A DNA stretch of 13,356 nt from Nocardioidaceae bacterium. Its GTDB lineage: Bacteria > Actinomycetota > Actinomycetes > Propionibacteriales > Nocardioidaceae. Below are positions 1 to 5,643 of this stretch, in pieces (positions within the stretch are counted from its first letter, which is position 1; every line of letters starts with the position of its first letter). The stretch lies in the NCBI GenBank assembly GCA_013698435.1, contig JACCVA010000138.1:1-13356 (forward strand), in the 5' to 3' direction. The position numbers and the translations under genes are program-made. The notes under the pieces were generated by a model. The model worked only from the letters and a program-made list of their open reading frames with translations. It did no database searches and was not told the DNA's origin.

Positions 1-363
1 CTGCCGGAGGGTCGGATGGCATGGGTGGAGTCCCGTTCGCGCCGCCTCATCGACGAGGTGGCCGCCGCCGGTTACGACGTGGTCGGCGACCTCGACGAGC
101 TGATCCCGCTGCAGGAGGAGCACACGAACTACCTGTCGCCCACCGAGCTGACCGAGGCCGACCTGGCCTCCGCCGCGATCCGGGCGGCCACCGGGCTGCT
201 GAAGCAGTCCGGGCGCCTGCGGCGACGGGTCGCTGAGCTGCAGCACCTCGCCGACGGGACGAAGCCTCCGAAACCATCGCTGCGCGCCCGCTGGACCGAG
301 TTCTACTGGAGGGTGCGCGGGCGCGCCGGCCGTGTCGCTCGCAAGCTCGGCCTCAAACGCTGA
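1..363 (+). CDS. Sulfotransferase family protein, C-terminal part (5' end outside window)
   Basis: The frame is open from the first base and stops with TGA at 361-363, giving the last 120 residues of a longer protein. The catalytic PAPS-binding part is outside the window, so the family is assigned by comparison with the two downstream genes. The segment at residues 24-34 (GYDVVGDLDEL) matches GYDIVGSLDDL and GYLVVGDLNEL at the same place in those two complete sulfotransferases. In all three an acidic, then helical, then basic tail follows. The tail here is very basic and ends in KLGLKR. The gene converges with the next one, with one base between the stop codons. The internal ATG at 16 is not a likely start, because the frame and the homology continue upstream of it. 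The protein presumably transfers sulfate from PAPS to an unknown acceptor. Family confidence is good; the substrate is unknown. Confidence 0.7.
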   Translation: MPEGRMAWVESRSRRLIDEVAAAGYDVVGDLDELIPLQEEHTNYLSPTELTEADLASAAIRAATGLLKQSGRLRRRVAELQHLADGTKPPKPSLRARWTEFYWRVRGRAGRVARKLGLKR

Positions 364-364
364 C

Positions 365-1456
365 TCAGCCGTCGTCGCTGGGGCGTCCCTGCTTGCTCTG
401 CTTCTTGGCCCGCCTGACCAGGCTGTGCTGCGTGAAGAGGAGCTTGCCGACTACGTCGAGCAGCGCCGCGGCGACCTCGGCGTCGTCCAGGTCGTCCGGG
501 CGAGTGCCGCCCAGCTCATGCTTCTGCAGCTGGCGCTCAGGCGGGGGCACGAGGTCGTCCAGCGACCCCACGATGTCGTAGCCGCGATCTCGGGCCGCGG
601 CAGCGCCTGCCTTCGACCGCTGGGACAGCGCGGCGTACTCCGATCGGGTGAGCGTGAGCTTGGAGGTGTCCTCCCCGGCCTCGCCGAGCGCGTCGAACAG
701 CCCCTTGCGGACCACCCGCCGGTACTGCGGGTGCGTCATCTGGTGGCCGTGGCGCACGTTGAAGCGACGCAGCAGCTCTGCCGCGGTGACGCTCAACGAC
801 GTGTTGACCACGGGGATGTCGGTGTCGTAGGACCCGCCGTCGAGCCCGAGGACGCTGGCGAACCGTTCCCACAGCAGGGTCGGTGGCGACCCCGCCGGTG
901 GAGTGGTGACGACGTGCACCTGCTCCGGCGGGAGGCCCTGCGACCAGCGTCCGAGCGCGATGGGAAGGTCCTGGGCCCGCCAAAATCCCTTGGCCATGTG
1001 AGTTGTCGAGCGCCCGAGTGCGTCCGCGAGGAAGGGCCCGTATCCGAGCGTGTGCTGGTTCTTGACCCGCTCCTGCCAGACGGCGGGAGCCTGGCGGACC
1101 AGATCGCGTGCCGTATAGATGACGTGCACCTCGGTGCCCTCGGCGAACGCCGTCAGCGCTCGGAGGCACTCGTCTTCGTCGGCGTACACGAAGAGCTCGC
1201 TCGACATCACCGCCGTGCCCGTCCAGGCGTCGACGAGCCGGACGGCCCTGGCCCAGTCCCCGGTGATGTTCCGGCCGAAGTCGCGCTCAGGCATGTCGCG
1301 CAGGTCCCACAGCGCGGTGTGGTGCGCATCGCCGGCGACGCGCGGATACAGCACGCCGGCTGACTCGAGCGCGTCGCGGTTGAGGTGCAGAATCTGTTGC
1401 AGGTAGGTCGTGCCGGTCTTCGGCGCGCCGATGTGGAGGCAGATGCGCTCAGCCAC
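365..1456 (-). CDS. Sulfotransferase family protein (PAPS-dependent), second of a pair
   Basis: This 363-residue protein is predicted to be cytosolic and to transfer sulfate from PAPS to an unidentified acceptor. The N-terminus carries the 5'-phosphosulfate loop GAPKTGTTYL at residues 10-19, with K13 as the expected catalytic lysine. AVMSSELF near residue 85 and the YTARDLVRQAPAVWQE stretch near 114-129 fit the 3'-phosphate-binding region. FWRAQDL (158-164) and the C-terminal GYDIVGSLDDL (292-302) are shared with the upstream paralogue. The start is GTG at 1456, inside the end of the upstream gene: the two overlap by 8 nt and there is no strong Shine-Dalgarno sequence, so translational coupling is likely. 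The stop lies one base from the stop of the convergent plus-strand gene. The length is usual for a stand-alone bacterial sulfotransferase. The sulfated product could be a cell-surface glycan or lipid, but nothing in the window decides this. Confidence 0.85.
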   Translation of the reverse strand: MAERICLHIGAPKTGTTYLQQILHLNRDALESAGVLYPRVAGDAHHTALWDLRDMPERDFGRNITGDWARAVRLVDAWTGTAVMSSELFVYADEDECLRALTAFAEGTEVHVIYTARDLVRQAPAVWQERVKNQHTLGYGPFLADALGRSTTHMAKGFWRAQDLPIALGRWSQGLPPEQVHVVTTPPAGSPPTLLWERFASVLGLDGGSYDTDIPVVNTSLSVTAAELLRRFNVRHGHQMTHPQYRRVVRKGLFDALGEAGEDTSKLTLTRSEYAALSQRSKAGAAAARDRGYDIVGSLDDLVPPPERQLQKHELGGTRPDDLDDAEVAAALLDVVGKLLFTQHSLVRRAKKQSKQGRPSDDG

Positions 1457-2522
1457 GCCGCAGCCGCTTGGCGAGTCGCGCGACCTTGCGATGCCGAGCT
1501 GCCGCCGGTTCTGGCATCTGAATGGCCGACGTGCCCAGCAGCGCGGTCTCGGACAACAGTCGTACAGACACGTCGAGGAGCTGCTCGGAGGAGAAGTCGT
1601 CAGGCCCGGGTCCGACCGCCGGCGTCGGCTCGGGATGGAGCTCGTTGAGGTCCCCTACGACCAGGTACCCAGCCTTCGACAGCAGCTCGACCTGCCGCGA
1701 GGCTCGGTCTCGGGTGGCGTCCTGCCACCGCTTCGGCACAAGCAGCGGACCGTACCGTCGCTCGGTGCTGAGGACACGGATGACGAAGCCGCGCTTGACG
1801 CGGTTCTCGTAGCGTGGCCACGGCAGATCGTCAGGAAAGCAGCTGTTCATGCGGCGCAGGACCTCGGTCTCGGCCGCCCCCATCGAGCGGTTGTCGCTCA
1901 CGTCGGGTTGCCGGTAGTCGATGTCCGGCAGCTCACACGCCTGCCGGAAGCGGGTCCAAAGCAAGCTGCGGTCGCCGCCCGCTGGGGGCACCGTCACGAT
2001 CGTGATGGCGTCCTTGCCGACCTGCTCTGCCCATCCGTCGGCGACACTCGCGAGGTCCTGAGCGCGCCAGAACTTGGCGCGCTCCTCCTCGTCGAAGACG
2101 CCGTCGAGGAACTCGGTGTACGTCTTGGTGTTGCGGTTCTTGACGTTCTCCTGCCAGACGGCAGGGATCTGGCGGCCCAGGTCGCGCGCGGTGATGACCA
2201 CATGCACCTTGGCACCATCGAATGCTTCGACCGCCCTGATGCGGTCGTCGCGTTTTGCCTGGGCCAGTGACTCGTGCGAGATGACGGCAGGCCCCGCGAA
2301 CGCGTTCACCTCACGTGTCACGGCTGCCCAGGCCCCCTTGGCGCGTGGGTACTGGTGTCCTCCAAACCTGCCACCGCGCAGATCCAACGCCGCTCGGAAG
2401 TGCGTGTGCGGCGAGTCGCCCGGGTACAACAGTCCCGCGGCCCGGATGGCCGGCCGGTTGGCAACGAGGATGCGCTGCAGATACGTTGTGCCGGTCTTCG
2501 CGACACCGACGTGCAGCACCAC
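1449..2522 (-). CDS. Sulfotransferase family protein (PAPS-dependent), first of a pair
   Basis: This is a paralogue of the downstream gene, 357 residues from the GTG at 2522. The 5'-phosphosulfate loop GVAKTGTTYL is at residues 6-15, with K9 as the expected catalytic lysine. VISHESL near 80-86 stands where the paralogue has MSSEL, so the usual SSE has become SHE. ITARDLGRQIPAVWQE (110-125), FWRAQDL (151-157) and GYLVVGDLNEL (285-295) are shared. The C-terminal tail is strongly basic. The start is uncertain: GTG at 2522 sits 17 nt after a perfect AGGAGG, which is too far, whereas an in-frame CTG at 2534 is 5 nt after it and would add four residues (reading MSSR). No ATG or other GTG is available upstream before the in-frame TAG at 2580-2582. 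The gene is probably the first of a two-gene transcription unit. The acceptor is unknown. Confidence 0.85.
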   Translation of the reverse strand: MVLHVGVAKTGTTYLQRILVANRPAIRAAGLLYPGDSPHTHFRAALDLRGGRFGGHQYPRAKGAWAAVTREVNAFAGPAVISHESLAQAKRDDRIRAVEAFDGAKVHVVITARDLGRQIPAVWQENVKNRNTKTYTEFLDGVFDEEERAKFWRAQDLASVADGWAEQVGKDAITIVTVPPAGGDRSLLWTRFRQACELPDIDYRQPDVSDNRSMGAAETEVLRRMNSCFPDDLPWPRYENRVKRGFVIRVLSTERRYGPLLVPKRWQDATRDRASRQVELLSKAGYLVVGDLNELHPEPTPAVGPGPDDFSSEQLLDVSVRLLSETALLGTSAIQMPEPAAARHRKVARLAKRLRRG

Positions 2523-2635
2523 TCTGCTGGACAGGGGATCCTCCTGCGGAGGCGTGACGGTACCGAGGACGACCTGATCCTAATGCGGGTGCACTGGTTG
2601 CCGTGCGACCGGTGGGCCTCACGAGGCGGTTGGTG
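2523..2635 (-). other. Intergenic region between hppA and the sulfotransferase pair, with weak inverted repeat
   Basis: This is 113 nt between same-strand genes. Besides the Shine-Dalgarno hairpin near its 3' end, it holds a small inverted repeat GCCTCACGAGGC at 2616-2627, 8 nt past the hppA stop. That repeat could help end hppA transcription, but it has no T-tract and a stem of only 4-5 bp. I see no convincing promoter for the sulfotransferase genes. Confidence 0.3.
2540..2552 (-). promoter_or_regulatory. Shine-Dalgarno AGGAGG inside a short hairpin, upstream of the sulfotransferase pair
   Basis: On the minus strand CCTCC-GCA-GGAGG forms a perfect 5-bp stem with a 3-base loop. The second arm is the AGGAGG ribosome-binding site (2545-2540). 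The nearest usual start (GTG 2522) is 17 nt away and a CTG (2534) is 5 nt away. The site is strong in sequence. That the hairpin hides it from ribosomes is inference. Confidence 0.5.
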
Positions 2636-4951
2636 TCAGGCGCGCGCCCGCTGCTCCTGCGCTTCGCCGATGGCGATCGGACGGCGCTTGGAGATGTAGA
2701 CAGCGACAGCGATGCCCGCCGCAGCCACCAGGGCAATCAGCAGCCGCAGAGCCTTGTTCTCTTCCGTGCCGATGCTCATGCCGACGATCGCGGGCGCGAT
2801 CAGCAGCGACACCAGATTCATCACCTTCAGCAGCGGGTTGATCGCCGGCCCCGCAGTGTCCTTGAACGGGTCACCGACGGTGTCCCCGATGATCGTCGCC
2901 TCGTGCGCGAGCGAGCCCTTGCCGCCGTGCACGCCGTCCTCGACGAGCTTCTTCGCGTTGTCCCAGGCGCCACCGGAGTTGGCGAGGAACACCGCCATCA
3001 AGGTGCCGGCTCCGATCGCACCGGCCAGGTAGGCGCCGAGCGGGCCGACGCCGAGCCCGAAGCCGACCGCGATCGGCGCCAAGATGGCAAGCAGGCCGGG
3101 CGTCGCGAGCTCACGCAGCGAGTCGCGGGTGCAGATGTCGACCACCTTGCCGTACTCCGGGCGGCCGGTGCCCTCCATGATTCCCGGGATCTCGCGGAAC
3201 TGCCGGCGTACCTCGAACACGACCGCCCCAGCCGCTCGACCGACCGCGCTGATGGCCAGACCGGAGAAGAGGAAGACGACCGCCGCACCGATGAGAAGGC
3301 CGACGAGGTTTGCGGGGTCGGCGACGTTGAGGACGCCGCTGTAGTTGAGCACCTCTGCGTCGCTGAGGCCCGCCGGTCGTGCGCCGGAGTCGGCCGCCGC
3401 GTCCGTGATGGCGGCCGTGAAGGATCCGAACAGCGCCGTCGCTGCCAGCACCGCAGTGGCGATCGCGATGCCCTTGGTGATGGCCTTCGTCGTGTTACCG
3501 ACCGCATCGAGCTCGGTCAGGATCGCCGACCCCTCGCCGTGCACGTCACCGGACATCTCGGCGATGCCCTGGGCGTTGTCGGAGACCGGACCGAAGGTGT
3601 CCATCGCGACGATCACGCCAACGGTGGTGAGCAGACCACAGCCGGCCAGCGCCACCGCGAACAACGACACGACAATGACCCCACCGCCCAGCAGGAACGC
3701 GCCGTAGACGGCGGCCCCGATGACCAGAGCGGTGTAGACGGCCGACTCGAAGCCCACCGACAGACCGGACAGGATCACGGTGGCAGGACCGGTCAGGGCC
3801 GTCTTGCCGACGTCCTTGACCGGCCGGAACTCGGTGCCGGTGAAGTAGCCGGTCAGCGACAAGATCAAGGCGGCGAGGACGATGCCGATGATCACCGCGA
3901 CGGTGGCGATCACCGCCGGGTTGCCGTCCCCGGCGGCACCACCGTCGAACTCCGCGAACGACGACGGCAGGTAGGCGAACGCCGCGACCGTGCAGAGGAC
4001 GGCGGACACGCCTGCCGAGATGTAGAACGCCCGGTTGATGGTGGTCAGGCCGCCCTCCGTCGGGCGGGGCCTGCACAGGTAGACACCGAGGATCGCGGTC
4101 AAAGCACCGATCGCGGGCACGATCAACGGGTAGACGAGCCCGTCCGCGCCGAAGGCAGCGCTGCCGAGGATGAGGGCGGCGACCAGCATGACGGCGTAGG
4201 ACTCGAAGAGGTCGGCCGCCATCCCGGCGCAGTCCCCGACGTTGTCACCGACGTTGTCGGCGATCGTGGCCGCGTTGCGCGGGTCGTCCTCGGGGATGTT
4301 CTGCTCGACCTTGCCGACGAGGTCGGCGCCGACGTCGGCCGCCTTCGTGAAGATGCCACCACCGACCCGCATGAACATCGCGAGCAGGGCGGCACCGAAG
4401 CCGAAGCCTTCGAGCACGTCGGGGGCGTCACCGCGGTAGAAGAGCACGACAAGCGAGGCGCCGAGAAGGCCGAGGCCCACCGTCATCATCCCGACGAACC
4501 CGCCGGTGCGGAACGCCACGCGCATGGCCGGGTCACGTCCCTCGTCACGGGCTGCCGCCGCCATCCGCACGTTGGCGCGTACCGCCAACGACATGCCGAG
4601 GTAGCCGATGGTCGCCGAGAAGCCGGCCCCGACGAGGAAGAAGATCGACCGGCCGATGCGGATGGAGGAGTCGCCCGGGAGCACGAAGAGCGCGAGGAAC
4701 GCGATGACGGCGAAGACGGCCAGGGTCCTGAACTGTCGAGTGAGGAACGCCTGAGCCCCCTCCTGGACGGCCAGGCCGATCGCCTTCATGCTGTCGGTGC
4801 CGTCGGGTGCGGCCAGCACCTCTCGTCGGAACAACGCGGCCATGGCCAACGCCACCAAGGCGATGACAGCGACGATGACGACGAAGGTGATGTTGCCGCC
4901 GGAAAGGGACAGGTCACCACCGCTTTCGGCGGCGAGACTGATCCGAGACAT
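2636..4951 (-). CDS. hppA: Membrane-bound proton-translocating pyrophosphatase (K+-independent type)
   Basis: This 771-residue polytopic membrane enzyme hydrolyses cytoplasmic pyrophosphate and pumps H+ across the cell membrane. The substrate site shows DVGADLVGKVE at residues 206-216, followed by DNVGDNVGD near 232-240. The C-terminal metal-binding loop is near 658-705 (NSGGAWDNAKK, then GDTVGDPFKDTAGP). The stretch GNTTKAITKG has Lys489 and Thr492 where K+-dependent enzymes have Ala and Gly/Ala, which by family rules means K+-independent, H+-pumping. The length is normal for actinobacterial forms. The start is ATG at 4951 because GGAGG lies 8 nt upstream. A longer frame from GTG 4966 would place that Shine-Dalgarno sequence inside the coding region. 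It lies downstream of the bldG-like gene on the same strand, 230 nt apart. In Streptomyces coelicolor the corresponding enzyme also lies close to bldG (from memory). Confidence 0.95.
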   Translation of the reverse strand: MSRISLAAESGGDLSLSGGNITFVVIVAVIALVALAMAALFRREVLAAPDGTDSMKAIGLAVQEGAQAFLTRQFRTLAVFAVIAFLALFVLPGDSSIRIGRSIFFLVGAGFSATIGYLGMSLAVRANVRMAAAARDEGRDPAMRVAFRTGGFVGMMTVGLGLLGASLVVLFYRGDAPDVLEGFGFGAALLAMFMRVGGGIFTKAADVGADLVGKVEQNIPEDDPRNAATIADNVGDNVGDCAGMAADLFESYAVMLVAALILGSAAFGADGLVYPLIVPAIGALTAILGVYLCRPRPTEGGLTTINRAFYISAGVSAVLCTVAAFAYLPSSFAEFDGGAAGDGNPAVIATVAVIIGIVLAALILSLTGYFTGTEFRPVKDVGKTALTGPATVILSGLSVGFESAVYTALVIGAAVYGAFLLGGGVIVVSLFAVALAGCGLLTTVGVIVAMDTFGPVSDNAQGIAEMSGDVHGEGSAILTELDAVGNTTKAITKGIAIATAVLAATALFGSFTAAITDAAADSGARPAGLSDAEVLNYSGVLNVADPANLVGLLIGAAVVFLFSGLAISAVGRAAGAVVFEVRRQFREIPGIMEGTGRPEYGKVVDICTRDSLRELATPGLLAILAPIAVGFGLGVGPLGAYLAGAIGAGTLMAVFLANSGGAWDNAKKLVEDGVHGGKGSLAHEATIIGDTVGDPFKDTAGPAINPLLKVMNLVSLLIAPAIVGMSIGTEENKALRLLIALVAAAGIAVAVYISKRRPIAIGEAQEQRARA

Positions 4952-4959
4952 CTCCGGTA

Positions 4960-4964
4960 CCTCC
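4960..4964 (-). promoter_or_regulatory. Ribosome-binding site of hppA (GGAGG) deciding the ATG start
   Basis: GGAGG ends 8 nt before the ATG at 4951, which is ideal spacing. The alternative GTG at 4966-4964 overlaps this site by one base and has no such site of its own, so it is rejected as the start. Confidence 0.75.
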
Positions 4965-4966
4965 AC

Positions 4967-4983
4967 GGAGCCCTGAGGGCTCC
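4967..4983 (-). promoter_or_regulatory. Perfect 7-bp stem-loop in the hppA leader
   Basis: GGAGCCC-TCA-GGGCTCC on the minus strand forms a 7-bp GC-rich stem with a 3-base loop. It ends 2 nt before the hppA Shine-Dalgarno sequence. It could protect the mRNA 5' end, present the ribosome site, or act as an attenuator-like element. The function is inference; the symmetry is directly visible. Confidence 0.45.
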
Positions 4984-5127
4984 CCTAGCGAATGCGGAAA
5001 GAGCAACGCGTTGCGGAGGGCAGAGCAGTTGCCGGCTTGAGGCAGCGATGCCAGTCACGCAACACAGGTCGGCCGGAGTCTAGCCATTAGTCATGTTCGA
5101 AGCCCAACCGGCCTCGCGGCTGCGGGA
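4984..5127 (-). other. hppA upstream region
   Basis: This non-coding stretch between the end of bldG and the start of hppA should contain the hppA promoter. A -10-like TAGACT is visible on the minus strand at 5082-5077, but no -35 box is at normal spacing. It contains the palindrome and half-sites listed separately. No anti-sigma-factor gene or other small coding gene is evident. Confidence 0.3.
5003..5014. promoter_or_regulatory. 12-bp perfect palindrome upstream of hppA, possible operator
   Basis: GCAACGCGTTGC is fully self-complementary and lies 52 nt upstream of the hppA start. Two further GTTGC/GCAAC half-sites occur at 5028-5032 and 5059-5063. The spacing suits a regulator site in the leader or promoter region. 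No regulator can be named. Confidence 0.3.
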
Positions 5128-5149
5128 GGGGGACGGATCTGCTTCCCCC
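5128..5149 (-). terminator. Candidate terminator of the bldG-like gene
   Basis: On the minus strand GGGGGA and TCCCCC (6 bp, perfect) flank a 10-base loop, 32 nt after the bldG-like stop codon. No T-tract follows, as is common for actinobacterial terminator-like hairpins. It could separate bldG from hppA transcription. This is moderate evidence from structure and position only. Confidence 0.4.
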
Positions 5150-5181
5150 GCCGGGTGAAGCCTCTCAAACAGCGACTCCCG

Positions 5182-5517
5182 TCAGGACTTGGAGGCCGCC
5201 TCGACGGTGTCGTAGATCGGGAAGACCTTGGCGAGCCCGGTGATGCGAAAGATCTTCAGCAGCCGCTCCTGGGTGCACACGAGCACCAGCGTCCCGTTGT
5301 GGGCCCGGACCCGCTTGAGGGCGCCGACAAGAACCCCGAGCCCGGTCGAGTCGAGGAAGTCGACGCCTTCGAGGTTGACGATGAGGTCGTGGTGGCCGGA
5401 GTTGATCAGACCGACCAGCCGCTCGCGCAGCTTGGGTGCGGTGTAGACATCGATCTCGCCGCCGACGTCAACGACGGTGCGCTTACCGGACTCTCGGTCG
5501 TCCAACGACAGGTCCAT
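5182..5517 (-). CDS. bldG: STAS-domain anti-sigma factor antagonist, BldG-like
   Basis: This 111-residue single STAS domain has the SpoIIAA/RsbV fold. Such proteins bind an anti-sigma kinase when unphosphorylated and so release a sigma factor. The phosphorylation motif is D56-S57-T58-G59-L60 within VDFLDSTGLGVLV, with Ser57 as the expected acceptor. The segments VGGEIDVYTAPKLRE (18-32), LKRVRAH (68-74) and LKIFRITGLAKVFPI (87-101) are strikingly like Streptomyces BldG, and Ser57 has the same position. The start is ATG at 5517 with AAGGAG 5 nt upstream. The gene is divergent from the helicase and upstream of hppA. In S. coelicolor an anti-sigma gene (apgA, SCO3548) follows bldG, but here the space holds only a candidate terminator, so the partner must be encoded elsewhere. 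Likely roles are in stress or developmental sigma control. Calling it bldG rather than a generic rsbV paralogue rests on similarity and context. Confidence 0.85.
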   Translation of the reverse strand: MDLSLDDRESGKRTVVDVGGEIDVYTAPKLRERLVGLINSGHHDLIVNLEGVDFLDSTGLGVLVGALKRVRAHNGTLVLVCTQERLLKIFRITGLAKVFPIYDTVEAASKS

Positions 5518-5527
5518 CGACTCTCCT

Positions 5528-5546
5528 TGCTGGGCCGGACCCAGCA
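5528..5546 (-). promoter_or_regulatory. Perfect 7-bp stem-loop abutting the bldG Shine-Dalgarno sequence
   Basis: On the minus strand TGCTGGG-TCCGG-CCCAGCA forms a 7-bp stem with a 5-base loop. Its last base is the first A of the AAGGAG ribosome site (5528-5523). The layout parallels the hairpin just upstream of the hppA ribosome site. It may be a leader structure that tunes translation or mRNA stability, which is inference. Confidence 0.45.
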
Positions 5547-5568
5547 GTCAGTGGGGGGCACACCGGCG

Positions 5569-5597
5569 ATCAGAAGCTCGGCCCTTCGAGCATTCAA
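5569..5597 (-). promoter_or_regulatory. Possible sigma-70-type promoter for bldG
   Basis: On the minus strand TTGAAT (5597-5592) is followed after 17 nt by TCTGAT (5574-5569). Each box matches the housekeeping consensus at four of six bases. The spacing and the place upstream of bldG fit, but such partial matches occur by chance, so this is only a candidate. Confidence 0.2.
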
Positions 5598-5643
5598 CCA
5601 CGTGGGTCGGCCGCCCCGGCAGTGTCTGAGAGGATGGGAAGTC

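Noticed and set aside
340..395. Possible terminator at the convergent sulfotransferase ends
   Set aside because: Only a 4-bp CGGC/GCCG pairing with a long loop was found, which is not better than chance at this GC content.
332..1363. 343-codon plus-strand frame opposite a sulfotransferase
   Set aside because: It begins inside another gene, lies antisense to a gene with clear PAPS motifs, and has no recognisable domain.
4952..4966. Upstream GTG start for hppA
   Set aside because: It would place the GGAGG ribosome site within the coding region, whereas ATG 4951 has that site at ideal spacing.
2603..5083. 826-codon open frame on the plus strand opposite hppA
   Set aside because: It is Arg-, Asp- and Gly-rich without domains and mirrors hppA codons. 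It is a GC-driven shadow, as hppA has all family motifs.
5155..5643. N-terminal extension of the helicase frame
   Set aside because: It lies antisense to the whole bldG-like gene and has no resemblance to helicase N-termini. GTG 5644 gives the family length of about 777 residues.
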